DNA from: Vampirovibrio chlorellavorus
Lineage (GTDB): Bacteria > Cyanobacteriota > Vampirovibrionia > Vampirovibrionales > Vampirovibrionaceae
Reading direction: 5' to 3'
Assembly: GCA_003149345.1 (NCBI GenBank)
Contig: QFWI01000016.1
Span: 1 to 64,000, forward strand
Length of the DNA: 64,000 nt
Shown here piece after piece: positions 42,721 to 51,400 of this stretch. A program made the translations under genes and the position numbers. Numbering within the stretch: the stretch's first letter is position 1; each line of letters begins with the position of its first letter. The notes beneath the pieces were generated by a model. The model was not told the origin of the DNA and did not search any database. It worked only from the letters and a program-made list of their open reading frames with translations.

Positions 42721-43507
42721 GGGGCACCTTCAGGTGGTTCTGGAAAGTCTCAAAGCGGGTCTGGCTGTTTTGGAACTGCTCTGCCCCAGCGGGCTGTTTT
42801 CCGAAGCGAATGCCTTCAAAGGTCTGGGCCAGAGCGTAAAAGTCCTGCCTGAGATCCCCTCGGGCCTGCTCGCTGAGTTGGTGTTGGTACTCCAGGTTGG
42901 TGCGGGCGGACTCGTAGGGAACAATGGCCTTTTCATCCAGCAAGCACAGGCTGGCCATATACAGTTCACGGATACCAGTTTTGTAATCACCACATTGAGC
43001 CGCCGCACAGGCGTTTTGGTAATGATGCTCCGAGCTGATGAGTAAGGATTCCTCGAAAAAGCGGGCCGCTTTGGGTTCGTTTTTTAGCTGTCTTTGTTCT
43101 TGCCAGCGGATCAGCAGGGCAAGCAGCAGATAAACCCCGTAAAGCCCGCCCAAAACCAGTATAAAGCTGATAAAAACACTGAACAGATCCCGGATGTTCT
43201 GCGGCAGATCGGGCATCCAATGGGGTTGTGCTTTGCCCAGCAATTTGCCGATAGCCTTGAGGACGTCTTCCAGTGCGTGACCAGCGGCTTCATAGAGTTT
43301 CTTGATCCACGGCTGTTTCAGCAGTTCATCCAGTGGAGAGGGCGGGGGCGGCTGAAATTCCGGTAAGCGCCGGATTTCCTCAAGGGCGGGGTGGATATCC
43401 AGGCTGTCCTGCCCAAAATGCTTAAGGGGGAGCCCATGCAAGAGGTCTGGCCGGGAAAGCTCTGTGCCCGTTGGAGCGGCTGGGTGCTGTAATGCGCCAA
43501 TGGTCAT
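42713..43507 (-). CDS. DUF4129 membrane protein
   Basis: 264 residues. An N-terminal cytoplasmic or periplasmic helical part is followed by one membrane helix ('VFISFILVLGGLYGVYLLLALLI', about 115-137) and a C-terminal DUF4129 domain with 'YKTGIRELYMASLCLLDEKAIVPYESARTNLEY' and 'LRQDFYALAQTFEGIRFG'. It is the first gene of the minus-strand run that continues with DUF4350, moxR, pyrK and pyrD. In other bacteria DUF4129 often has a transglutaminase-like fold partner; none is seen here. Function unknown. Confidence 0.8.
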   Translation of the reverse strand: MTIGALQHPAAPTGTELSRPDLLHGLPLKHFGQDSLDIHPALEEIRRLPEFQPPPPSPLDELLKQPWIKKLYEAAGHALEDVLKAIGKLLGKAQPHWMPDLPQNIRDLFSVFISFILVLGGLYGVYLLLALLIRWQEQRQLKNEPKAARFFEESLLISSEHHYQNACAAAQCGDYKTGIRELYMASLCLLDEKAIVPYESARTNLEYQHQLSEQARGDLRQDFYALAQTFEGIRFGKQPAGAEQFQNSQTRFETFQNHLKVPHA

Positions 43508-43533
43508 GGGGTAGGAAAATTCCAGGCTTGGGC

Positions 43534-43539
43534 TATAAT
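43534..43539 (+). promoter_or_regulatory. Consensus -10 box upstream of def
   Basis: TATAAT at 43534-43539, about 60 bases before the def ATG. No good -35 is visible. Confidence 0.5.
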
Positions 43540-43600
43540 ACTAGAACAGTAGGCCTCATTCCTGATTTTACACCATAACCAAGGAGATTTCCCCGAGACC

Positions 43601-44170
43601 ATGGCCGTTTTGAAAGTGATTAACTATGGCGAGCCCGTTTTGAGGAAGGAAGCAGAGAAAGTCACCAAGGTTTCCGCCAAAATCCAGAAGCTGGTTGCGG
43701 ACATGTTTGACACCATGTACGCCTACAATGGCTGTGGACTGGCCGCACCACAGGTCGGGGAGCTGAAACGCATTTTCGTGCTGGATTGCTCCACGGATGA
43801 AAACCCGATGCCCCAGATGGTGTTTATCAACCCGGTGATTGTAAAACGTGAAGGGGCCATCATCAGCCGGGAAGGCTGCCTGAGTTTTCCGGGTGTGTAC
43901 ACCGATGTGAAGCGTTATGGCACCGTGACCGTTCGTTATATGGATTTGAAGGGTAAAACCCAGACCATGACCGCCCAGGAAGGTACCCTGTTGTGCCGGG
44001 CCATTCAACACGAGCTGGATCACCTGAATGGGGTGCTGTTTGTGGATCACGTCATTGACCGGTTCACCACCGATCAATTGCTCTCCGAGCATCAGTTGCC
44101 ACCCATCCAGCCTGAGAAAATCATTGAAGAACCAGAGTTGGATCAGGCCCTGCAAGGCGTGGCTTTGTAA
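43601..44170 (+). CDS. def: Peptide deformylase
   Basis: 189 residues. It removes the formyl group from the N-terminal methionine of new proteins. Three signature motifs are intact: 'GCGLAAPQ' (residues 44-51), 'EGCLSFPG' (metal Cys), and 'HELDHLNG' (HExxH-type metal/catalytic site). Type 1 organisation, with a C-terminal tail rich in Glu/Pro. AAGGAG lies at 43582, a rather long 13 bases from the ATG. fmt, the enzyme that adds the formyl group, is the next gene, the normal pairing. Confidence 0.96.
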   Translation: MAVLKVINYGEPVLRKEAEKVTKVSAKIQKLVADMFDTMYAYNGCGLAAPQVGELKRIFVLDCSTDENPMPQMVFINPVIVKREGAIISREGCLSFPGVYTDVKRYGTVTVRYMDLKGKTQTMTAQEGTLLCRAIQHELDHLNGVLFVDHVIDRFTTDQLLSEHQLPPIQPEKIIEEPELDQALQGVAL

Positions 44171-44305
44171 GTAATACCTTCTCTGTCGCATTGTTTAAAT
44201 GGGTGCAACAGCTTTGCTGGCCATCGATGGTCGATTGTCGTTTGGGCGGCGTTTGTTTTGTTGTTATGATACCTGTAGTTTTACCCGCTCCAAGGAAGCA
44301 TCACC

Positions 44306-45325
44306 ATGACCGCAAACCGTATTCGCATTGTTTTTCTGGGAACCCCTGCGTTTTCTGTCCCCGCTTTACAAGTCTTGAACGCCCACGAGCGTATTGAAAT
44401 CGTGGCTGTGGTCACCCAGCCGGATCGTCCCGCGGGCCGAGGGCAGAAGCTGACCTCGCCACCCATTAAAACCTTGGCCGATGAACTGGGACTGCCTGTT
44501 TTTCAGACCGTTTCCATTAAAAAAGACGAGGCCCTGAAAGCGCATTTGAAATCCCTGGCGCCGGACTTTCTGGTGACTGTGGCTTTTGGGCAAATTCTGA
44601 CCCAGGAAGTGCTGGATATTCCCAAAGTGGGTACGGTGAACGCTCATGCCTCCCTGCTGCCCGAATTCCGGGGGGCCAATCCCATTCAGCAGGCCATTTT
44701 GCAAGGCAAGTCCGAGACGGGCATTACCACCATGCTCACCGAATTGGGGGTGGACACGGGGCCCATGTTGCTCAAGCACGTGGTGTCCATTACCCCGGAA
44801 ACCACCATGGGTTCCCTGACCGAGCAATTGTCTCAAGCGGCTGGCCCTTTGCTGCTGGATACTTTGGTGGGAATGGCGGCAGGTCGGGTGCATCCCCAAA
44901 CACAACCACATGAGCTGGCCACCCATGCTCCCAAGTGCCAAAAAGAAGACGCTATTTTGAGCTGGCAGGACTCGGCGCATCAGTTGCAGCTGAAAATTCG
45001 AGCATTCAACCCGGCCCCCGGGGCAGCCACCTTTTTGAACGGCGAGCGGATTAAACTGCTCAAGGCTCGGGAGTATCAGGCCAACCCGGCCGCTCAATCT
45101 GAAGAAATCCTTAAATCTGACCAACCGGGCCAAATTTTAGCTATTATTGATACAGGGCTTTTAGTGCGCACAGGCCAAGGTATTTTGGAAGTGAACAGTT
45201 TGCAACCTGCCGGTAAAAAAGAAATGGCTGCCCGAGACTGGGCCTTGGGAGCTTTTAAAGCCGTGAATGGTAAACGGGAACTGGGCACTTTTAATGCGGG
45301 TCAGTCCGCCCCATTGCCAGCTTAA
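44306..45325 (+). CDS. fmt: Methionyl-tRNA formyltransferase
   Basis: 339 residues. It formylates initiator Met-tRNA using 10-formyl-THF. Seen: 'RIVFLGTPAFSVPALQ' at the N-terminus, 'QPDRPAGRGQKLTSPPIK', and the catalytic loop 'NAHASLLPEFRGANPIQQAI' with Asn and His conserved (most enzymes read RGAAPI here, so one Ala is Asn). Then 'TELGVDTGPML' with the catalytic Asp, and a C-terminal tRNA-binding OB domain from about 210. AAGGAA precedes the ATG. It follows def after 135 bases. Confidence 0.95.
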   Translation: MTANRIRIVFLGTPAFSVPALQVLNAHERIEIVAVVTQPDRPAGRGQKLTSPPIKTLADELGLPVFQTVSIKKDEALKAHLKSLAPDFLVTVAFGQILTQEVLDIPKVGTVNAHASLLPEFRGANPIQQAILQGKSETGITTMLTELGVDTGPMLLKHVVSITPETTMGSLTEQLSQAAGPLLLDTLVGMAAGRVHPQTQPHELATHAPKCQKEDAILSWQDSAHQLQLKIRAFNPAPGAATFLNGERIKLLKAREYQANPAAQSEEILKSDQPGQILAIIDTGLLVRTGQGILEVNSLQPAGKKEMAARDWALGAFKAVNGKRELGTFNAGQSAPLPA

Positions 45326-45391
45326 GCGGGAACTTTTTCTCCGTAAACTCATCTACTATCCAAGCCGATATTCAAAGGCTCATAGAGGTAA

Positions 45392-46111
45392 ATGGACATG
45401 TTTTTTCACGACCCCTTGTACATGCTGATTATGCTGGTAGGTGCTGCCCTGGTTTTTGTGCCCCAACTGTGGGTTAAGAATACGGTGGCTAAGTTCAGTG
45501 AGGTCCGAACGGCCCGAGGCACTTCCGGTCAGGCGGTGGCCCGACGTATTCTGGATGAAAACGGCTTGCGGGATGTTCCGGTGGAAATGGTGGATGGCTT
45601 TCTGAGTGATCATTACGATCCGGGCCAACGGGTGGTTCGCTTGTCCCCGGAGGTATATCAGGGGGCTTCCGTGGCCAGTGTGGCCGTGGCTGCCCATGAA
45701 TGCGGTCATGCCATTCAGCATGCCAAAGGCTTCTACCCGGTGGTGGTGCGTTCCAGCTTGGTGCCCTTGGCCAATTTGGGCAGTCAAATGGGGCCATTGT
45801 TGCTGATGTTAGCCGTGTTTTTGGGGCTTGGCTCCAAAATGGGCGGCATGGGTTTTTACGTGGCGCTGGCTGGGGTAGCGCTCTATGGCTTGGCGGTGGC
45901 CTTTCACTTTGTCACCCTGCCCGTGGAGCTGGATGCCAGTGGCCGAGCCCTGAAGGTGTTGCAGGGCAATTATTATCTGAATCAGGATGAACTGTCCGGG
46001 GCCAAGAAGGTCTTGACCGCGGCAGCCTTTACCTACGTGGCCACGGCACTCTATGCCCTCATGGAATTGCTGTACTGGGTCTTCCGCCTGTTGGGCTCAA
46101 GGCGTGACTAA
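45392..46111 (+). CDS. Membrane zinc metallopeptidase, YugP family
   Basis: 239 residues. The zinc site is 'VAAHECGHAIQHAKG' (HExxH class, about residues 103-111). There is an N-terminal membrane helix (4-28) and three further hydrophobic segments (about 118-160 and 205-235). 'VEMVDGFLSDHYDPGQRVVRLSPEVYQGASV' is the family's propeptide-like region. This is the neutral zinc metallopeptidase type 2 (YugP) family; substrates are not known. AGAGGT gives a good ribosome site. The last bases overlap the GTG start of rsmB. Confidence 0.88.
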   Translation: MDMFFHDPLYMLIMLVGAALVFVPQLWVKNTVAKFSEVRTARGTSGQAVARRILDENGLRDVPVEMVDGFLSDHYDPGQRVVRLSPEVYQGASVASVAVAAHECGHAIQHAKGFYPVVVRSSLVPLANLGSQMGPLLLMLAVFLGLGSKMGGMGFYVALAGVALYGLAVAFHFVTLPVELDASGRALKVLQGNYYLNQDELSGAKKVLTAAAFTYVATALYALMELLYWVFRLLGSRRD

Positions 46112-47447
46112 GGATAAGAGCTTGGCGAAACCCCAGGATTTACCCCGCCAATTGGCATTGGATGTTTTAATCCGCTTTGAGAAAGCAGGCCTGGAAAAAT
46201 TGAAGGCCGACAGTCTGCTTCAGCAGGCCTTTGGGCCTCACCCGCAGTTGTCGGATCAGGAGCGTGGGTTTTGTCGGGCGCTGGTGATGGGCACGTTACG
46301 CCGCTGGCTGGTTTACGATGCGTGGATCCGGCAACTGACCGGACGTCCCTTAAAGAACTTGGTGCCTGCGGTGCGTTGTTTATTGCGTTTGGGCTTGCTT
46401 CAGTTGGAGGGTTGCGTACAGGTACCCGATTACGCAGCCATAGACAGCGTGGTGCAGCTGGCCAAAGCCATGAAACAATCCCCCAACACCATTCGGTTTT
46501 TAAACGGGGTCTTGCGTTCGGCCCAGCGGCGTTTGGCGGATGTGGGCTTTGAAGTTCCCCCCTCTGAAACAGATTTGCCCGGTTATTGTCAGGCCCGCTT
46601 TGCTTGGCCGTCTTCTTTTACCGAATCGCTTTCTTCCGGTTATGGCGTTGAGCAGATTGAGACGATGGCCCAAGCGTGCCAGCGGCAGGCCCCTCTGTGT
46701 ATTCGGGTGAATAGCTTGCAAACCACGGTGGCCGCCTATCAACAGGCTCTGGCCGCCGCTCAAATCGATTTTGAATCGCTGCCGGACTTGCCCGAAGCCC
46801 TGCTTTTGCCGGAGTTTTCAGGCTCTCCTCGTCAGTTGCCGGGGTATGAGGCGGGCTGGTTTTACGTGCAGGATGCGTCCTCCATGTGGGTTTCCCGATT
46901 GCTGAATCCACAGCCGGGCCAGCAGGTGCTGGATTTGTGCGCGGCCCCTGGTTCCAAAACCACCCATATGGCGGCGCTCATGGGCAATCAGGGCGCTATT
47001 GTGGCCGTGGAGCCCAATGAGTCCCGCATTCAGCTGCTAAACGAGAACCTGCAAAGGCTGGGTGTGACTTGTGTCACGGTGTGGCACGGGGATGGTCTCA
47101 ATCTGGCGTTGGCTCATCAGCCGCAGTTTGATGCCGTGCTGGTGGATGCGCCCTGCTCCGGTTCGGGTACCTTGCGCCGTCATCCAGAAATGTTGCTCCA
47201 GTGGAAGCGGATGGATTTAACGGCCTTGAATCAGACGCAGCTGGCCTTGCTCAAGCAGGGTTTTGCGGCCCTGAAGCCCGGTGGCCGACTGGTTTATAGC
47301 ACTTGTAGTATCTTGCCTCAGGAAAATACGCAGTTGATTCAGCGTTTTTTGGCGGAAACGCCCGACGCTAAACTGGAGCAAGACGCTCAGCGCTTGATAG
47401 ATACAAAAACGGACGGCTTTTACGCCGCCCGCTTTTCGAAAAAATAG
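46104..47447 (+). CDS. rsmB: 16S rRNA m5C967 methyltransferase RsmB
   Basis: 447 residues if GTG at 46104 is used; it overlaps the yugP stop. A TTG at 46122 with AGGA at the proper distance is an alternative. N-terminal NusB-like RNA-binding domain ('LALDVLIRFEKAGL', 'ERGFCRALVMGTLRRWLVYD'), then the Rossmann methyltransferase: 'VLDLCAAPGSKTTHMAALM', 'VDAPCSGSGTLRRHPE' (first Cys) and 'LVYSTCSILPQENT' (catalytic Cys). It methylates 16S rRNA at C967. It is placed after def and fmt, as in many genomes (def-fmt-rsmB). It converges with yidC with 15 bases between stops. Confidence 0.94.
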   Translation: MTKDKSLAKPQDLPRQLALDVLIRFEKAGLEKLKADSLLQQAFGPHPQLSDQERGFCRALVMGTLRRWLVYDAWIRQLTGRPLKNLVPAVRCLLRLGLLQLEGCVQVPDYAAIDSVVQLAKAMKQSPNTIRFLNGVLRSAQRRLADVGFEVPPSETDLPGYCQARFAWPSSFTESLSSGYGVEQIETMAQACQRQAPLCIRVNSLQTTVAAYQQALAAAQIDFESLPDLPEALLLPEFSGSPRQLPGYEAGWFYVQDASSMWVSRLLNPQPGQQVLDLCAAPGSKTTHMAALMGNQGAIVAVEPNESRIQLLNENLQRLGVTCVTVWHGDGLNLALAHQPQFDAVLVDAPCSGSGTLRRHPEMLLQWKRMDLTALNQTQLALLKQGFAALKPGGRLVYSTCSILPQENTQLIQRFLAETPDAKLEQDAQRLIDTKTDGFYAARFSKK

Positions 47448-47462
47448 TTCAAATCTGAGGAG

Positions 47463-48545
47463 TTAGAGCCGGTTGGCCTTGATGTCCACCACTTGGCTGG
47501 AAGGCTTGCTGGGGTTCTGAGCTGCCTTGCGATCCTCGCTGTAGTTGACCCACATCGTCTGGATGAGCATCAGGGCCGTGGTGACCACCAGATAGATTAG
47601 GGCTCCGGCGGGAATGGGGAAGAAGAACATGATCACCACAAACATCAGGGGCATGAACTTCATGACCGGAGACTGCATGGCCGCGGCAGCCGGATCGTTT
47701 TTATCGGCTTTGGGTTGCTTGGCGGTCATGATTTGTTGGTAAAGCAGGGTCAGCACGCCGTAAATGATAATTAGCGCCAGCACATCCAGATTCATTTTGC
47801 TCTCACCGGGCAGGGTGGGCACTTCCTGAGTGAGGGCACCGTTGACATTGTTGAAATGAACGCGCTCCAGCTCCCGGCTTTTTTCATTGACCACCAGCAC
47901 GTCAGCGGACTTGACCAGCGTTTTGTAATCATCGCTGAGGCCAAGGTGCTTGAAATCCAGAACCATGGTGACCGGTGAGCCGGGCAACAAGGGCTTGGGG
48001 GAGATGGTAATCAGCTTGTGTTGGTCGGTGACTTCCTGCTCCTGGGTTTTACCGCTGACCATGTGTAAGGTGGCTGTTTTATCCGTAGAAAAAACATCGT
48101 CTTTTTCCACGTTGAACGTGCCATCCAGCGATTGACCGGCATGGCTTTGCAGGGTGTGGGACAGGTTTTTCAGAAACAGGAACTTTTCGTGAACGGTATC
48201 CACCAGGAAATGGGGACTGCTGAGGGCGCCGTACAGCCCGATGAAAATGGGCAATTGCACCAGCATGGGCAAGCATCCGGCCAGTGGGTTGAAGGAGTTC
48301 TCGCTGTAGAACTTCATCATGGCTTCCTGCATTTTCTGAGGTTCGTTTTTGTACTTCTCTTGCAGGGCTTTCAGCTTGGGTTGCAGTTCTTGCATTTTAC
48401 GCATGGAGCGGGTTTGGGCCGAGTTTAGAGGCCACAGGGCCAAGCGGATGGCCACGGTCAGCAGCACAATGGCCAAGCCGTAGTTGCCGACCCACTCATG
48501 GAGTTGATGCAAGAGGTAAAACATGGCCTGGGTAATAATATTCAC
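47463..48545 (-). CDS. yidC: Membrane protein insertase YidC/Oxa1, with a large internal insert
   Basis: 360 residues from GTG at 48545, supported by AGGAGAC 8 bases upstream. Five conserved segments: '[19 protein letters not shown]' carries the groove arginine (R34); '[22 protein letters not shown]' follows; then an insert of about 150 mostly polar residues (roughly 115-265), and finally '[19 protein letters not shown]', '[24 protein letters not shown]' and the last helix. The large periplasmic P1 domain of E. coli is missing, and the insert lies between the second and third conserved spans, as in cyanobacterial YidC. It is the last gene of the rpmH-rnpA-yidD-yidC operon; its start overlaps yidD by 4 bases. 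Confidence 0.93.
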   Translation of the reverse strand: MNIITQAMFYLLHQLHEWVGNYGLAIVLLTVAIRLALWPLNSAQTRSMRKMQELQPKLKALQEKYKNEPQKMQEAMMKFYSENSFNPLAGCLPMLVQLPIFIGLYGALSSPHFLVDTVHEKFLFLKNLSHTLQSHAGQSLDGTFNVEKDDVFSTDKTATLHMVSGKTQEQEVTDQHKLITISPKPLLPGSPVTMVLDFKHLGLSDDYKTLVKSADVLVVNEKSRELERVHFNNVNGALTQEVPTLPGESKMNLDVLALIIIYGVLTLLYQQIMTAKQPKADKNDPAAAAMQSPVMKFMPLMFVVIMFFFPIPAGALIYLVVTTALMLIQTMWVNYSEDRKAAQNPSKPSSQVVDIKANRL

Positions 48546-48805
48546 AGGGGAGTCTCCTGATTGACTGAGTTTGGCGTGTTGGGGGCTGGCACGGGATCCA
48601 GGCCGCCAGGGTGCAAGGGATGACACTTGAGTAGGCGTTTTAGGCCTAGCCATAGACCGGTTTTCACCCCGTGTGTCTCAACAGCGTCATGCACATACAA
48701 GGAACAAGTCGGGTGGAATCGGCAGACAGGGGGTAAAATCCACCGCCGAAACCGGACTGTCATTCTATAGCCCTTTATTAAACCAAGAACACAGGATTTC
48801 AGCAT
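48542..48805 (-). CDS. yidD: Membrane protein insertion efficiency factor YidD
   Basis: 87 residues. The family signature is nearly complete: '[19 protein letters not shown]', then '[23 protein letters not shown]'. It has an N-terminal amphipathic segment for membrane association. It helps YidC insert proteins. It starts 6 bases after the end of rnpA and overlaps the yidC start. Confidence 0.95.
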   Translation of the reverse strand: MLKSCVLGLIKGYRMTVRFRRWILPPVCRFHPTCSLYVHDAVETHGVKTGLWLGLKRLLKCHPLHPGGLDPVPAPNTPNSVNQETPL

Positions 48806-48811
48806 TGTTTT

Positions 48812-49252
48812 CTATGGGTTGCCGTCCACGGGGGGCGTTGGGCTAACGGGCAAAACTCGCTTGCCAGAAAGACGTATTCCTTGCAGGCATCGTTCCATTT
48901 TGGCCTGTAAATCGGCGAAGGTGGCTCCCAGCGCATCGGGTCGGGCGATAAAAACCAGGGCCCGATACTGGGAGATTCCCGGTAAAATGCCTTGTTTCAG
49001 GCCCAGGCGAACCAGTTCCCTCAGTCGACGCCGGACACGGTTCCGCTTGGTGGCTCGTTTGTGGATTTTTTTACTGACCACAAAGCCAATGCGTGTAGGG
49101 TAACTACGGCCAGATAGCTGGCTTGAAGCCAGGCTTGCCGGATTACGTTCAAGCCCGTACAACACAAAAAAAGGACAACCAAACAAACGCTTGCCGGATA
49201 AAGTTCGTTTAAACTCGCCCTTGGCTTTCAGGCGGTTTGATACAGGCAACAC
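48812..49252 (-). CDS. rnpA: Ribonuclease P protein component
   Basis: 146 residues from GTG at 49252 (TTG at 49249 is also possible; neither has a ribosome site, so coupling to rpmH is likely). The RNA-binding signature 'RATKRNRVRRRLRELVRLG' and 'RIGFVVSKKIHKRA' are intact. It assists the catalytic RNA that trims the 5' ends of tRNA precursors. The RNA partner, rnpB, is not in the window. It is slightly longer than the usual ~120 residues because of a C-terminal extension. Confidence 0.93.
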   Translation of the reverse strand: MLPVSNRLKAKGEFKRTLSGKRLFGCPFFVLYGLERNPASLASSQLSGRSYPTRIGFVVSKKIHKRATKRNRVRRRLRELVRLGLKQGILPGISQYRALVFIARPDALGATFADLQAKMERCLQGIRLSGKRVLPVSPTPPVDGNP

Positions 49253-49279
49253 AAAGAGTGGCTTTGCTGGGTGCGGAAA

Positions 49280-49414
49280 CTAGATGGCGATTTTATGGCG
49301 ACCTTTGGCACGACGACGGTTCAAGGTTTTCTGCCCGCCGGGGGTAGCCATACGAGCGCGGAATCCGCTAACACGCAGTCTTTTACGCTTGGTGCCTTCC
49401 AAAGTGCGTTTCAT
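49280..49414 (-). CDS. rpmH: 50S ribosomal protein L34
   Basis: 44 residues. The sequence begins [18 protein letters not shown] and continues with the family's '[20 protein letters not shown]' and a basic C-terminus 'RHKI'. AAGGAGAT lies at the right distance before the ATG. It is the first gene of the conserved rpmH-rnpA-yidD-yidC operon, and the promoter at 49605-49632 points to it. The leader is about 185 bases long. Confidence 0.95.
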   Translation of the reverse strand: MKRTLEGTKRKRLRVSGFRARMATPGGQKTLNRRRAKGRHKIAI

Positions 49415-49604
49415 GAGGAGATCTCCTTAAAATTAGAGCGCTTTCATACTTGAGTGAGATGTATTATCCATGAAAAATCATAGATTGCACGGCCTCCGTG
49501 AAAAGAAAGAGGCAATGGTACATTTGTGTAGGGCATTTGAGAGTGACTTTCCCCAAGCGGCGATAGAACGTGCCGGCCGGGTCAAGACCTTCAAACGGGA
49601 TCCG

Positions 49605-49632
49605 ATCATAGCGCAAAAAATCTTTATGTAAA
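49605..49632 (-). promoter_or_regulatory. Sigma70-type promoter of the rpmH operon
   Basis: On the minus strand: TTTACA (49632-49627), a 16-base spacer, TATGAT (49610-49605). Each box has 5 of 6 consensus bases. Transcription should start near 49598. Confidence 0.75.
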
Positions 49633-49722
49633 CGCTTTGATACGCTGGGCCAAGACGGCTGATGACTATGCTAGACTAACGATCTCAAGTCGGAATTTTC
49701 TCGTGAGAGAGTCGAGATAACT

Positions 49723-49770
49723 GGAACAAAAGGGACTTGTGTTTGCTCCGGCTTTTGTTCCCGGTTTTTT
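49723..49770 (+). terminator. Strong terminator/attenuator in the dnaA leader region
   Basis: GGAACAAAAG (49723-49732) pairs perfectly with CTTTTGTTCC (49752-49761). Inner GGA/TCC extends the stem, and CGG plus six T follow. It lies about 100 bases before the dnaA ATG and cannot serve rpmH, which points the other way. Confidence 0.85.
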
Positions 49771-49868
49771 ATGCTGCTTGAGTTCGGCTTTGGCGAGTGG
49801 CTCCGGCCTGAAGACTATGGTTTGCTCTCTTGTTTTACTCTAGAAAGAAGGGTTAGGGTTCCGCGATT

Positions 49869-51263
49869 ATGGCTACATCGGTTCTGACCTCTGGCACCAA
49901 TGAAAGTACCACGCATGCAGGCCTTGATTTGGCAATGCTTTGGCAAAAGGTACAAGCCGACCTGAAAGGTAAAATGAGCCAACCTAGCTTTGAAACCTGG
50001 ATTTCTCCGCTGGAGATTGAGAAATTGACCGATAAGTCTGTGACTTTAAAGGCGGAGAGTGAGTTTAACCGGGAGTTAATTCTTAAACGGTATCGCAATG
50101 ACTTGAAGGTGGCTTTTAGTGAGGCCATTGGTGCTTCCATAGAAGTGGCGGTAATCGTTGCCGAGCCGAAAGAAGAAGAACCGATCAGCGAGGAGGCTTT
50201 TGCCGCCCGTGAGTTGCCCAATCGTCCCTGGACGCCTCGGGTTACTCGCAGTAACTTAAACCCCCGTTATACCTTTGAATCCTTTGTGGTGGGACAGCAC
50301 AACCGCTTTTGTCATGCGGCGGCGCTGGCGGTGGCTGAAACCCCGGCTCAAAGTTACAATCCTTTCTTTATCTATGGTGGGGTAGGCTTGGGCAAGACCC
50401 ACCTGATGCAGGCCATTGGGCATTTCGCCTTGCAACACCATACCGATCTCAAGGTGCGCTACGTCACGGCGGAGCAGTTTACCAACGACATGATTAACGC
50501 CCTGGGGCAAAAGGACATGAAGGGGTTTCAGGATCGCTACCGGCGCAATGACATCCTGATCATTGACGACGTGCAGTTTCTGGAAGGTAAAACCCGCACC
50601 CAGGAAGAGGTTTTCCATACCTTTAACGCCCTGCACGAATCGGGCAAGCAAATTATCCTGTCCAGTGACCGTTCGCCCAAGAACCTGTCGCGCCTGGAGG
50701 ATCGTTTGCGTAGCCGCTTTGAATGGGGGCTGATTGCTGATGTGCAGGTGCCTGATTTGGAAACCCGTGTGGCCATTTTGCAAAAAAAGGCCGAGCGAGA
50801 GCATTTTCAGGTGGGCATGGACGTACTGAACTTCATTGCGGAAAGCTACCCCAATAACATCCGGGAGTTGGAAGGCGCACTCAATAAAGTGGCCGCTTAC
50901 GGTATGCTCACCCGCACCAGCATTGACCTGGTGGTGGCCCAAACGGTACTGGGCACCCCGGTGGATAACCGGCGCATTTCTCTGGAAGACATTCTGGAGA
51001 CGGTGGCCGGGTACTACCACATGCGCTCATCTGATTTGAAAAGCCCTTCTCGGGCCAAGGATTTGTCCCATGCCCGACAGGTGGCCATTTACGTCATTCG
51101 GGAGCTGACCGAAGCCAGTTTTCCTAAAATTGGGGAGTTAATGGGCGGGCGTAAGCACACCACCATTTTGTACGCCTACGAAAAAATCAAGGAAGAGCTG
51201 GAAAGCCACCCGGTGCTAAAGCAGCAAATTGAGGAAATCCGGGGGAGAGTGAAGCCCCGGTAA
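49869..51263 (+). CDS. dnaA: Chromosomal replication initiator DnaA
   Basis: 464 residues. Domain I ('LWQKVQADLKGKMSQPSFETWISPLEIE') binds DnaB/regulators. The AAA+ domain has Walker A 'YGGVGLGKTHLMQAIG' (about residue 175), Walker B 'ILIIDDVQFLEGK' and 'SSDRSPKNLSRLEDRLRSRFEWG'. The C-terminal helix-turn-helix has the DnaA signature 'LSHARQVAIYVIRELTEASFPKIGELMGGRKHTTILYAYEKI'-type region that reads DnaA boxes. It sits divergently from rpmH, the textbook arrangement. dnaN does not follow; instead an AT-rich nuclease gene does. Confidence 0.97.
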   Translation: MATSVLTSGTNESTTHAGLDLAMLWQKVQADLKGKMSQPSFETWISPLEIEKLTDKSVTLKAESEFNRELILKRYRNDLKVAFSEAIGASIEVAVIVAEPKEEEPISEEAFAARELPNRPWTPRVTRSNLNPRYTFESFVVGQHNRFCHAAALAVAETPAQSYNPFFIYGGVGLGKTHLMQAIGHFALQHHTDLKVRYVTAEQFTNDMINALGQKDMKGFQDRYRRNDILIIDDVQFLEGKTRTQEEVFHTFNALHESGKQIILSSDRSPKNLSRLEDRLRSRFEWGLIADVQVPDLETRVAILQKKAEREHFQVGMDVLNFIAESYPNNIRELEGALNKVAAYGMLTRTSIDLVVAQTVLGTPVDNRRISLEDILETVAGYYHMRSSDLKSPSRAKDLSHARQVAIYVIRELTEASFPKIGELMGGRKHTTILYAYEKIKEELESHPVLKQQIEEIRGRVKPR

Positions 51264-51400
51264 ACATTAATCGTTGATTTGGGTATAGGGATGAGAGTGG
51301 CATTTCTCCTACAGAAATATTAAATAAATTAATTTTTATAAAAAACAAACAAATTCCCTTATGCTTGTTATTGTTTCAAGTGTTTGGGAGGATTCAGGTT

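Larger units (their letters stand above)
49415..49868. other. 454-base rpmH-dnaA intergenic region
   Basis: It holds the minus-strand rpmH promoter, a CACGG-AGG-CCGTG mini-hairpin in the rpmH leader (near 49488), and on the plus strand a candidate -10 (TATGCT, 49667-49672), a small stem near 49700, and the terminator at 49723-49770. One near-match to a DnaA box (TTATCCATG, near 49466) is present, but no cluster of TTATCCACA sites is seen. Confidence 0.6.
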
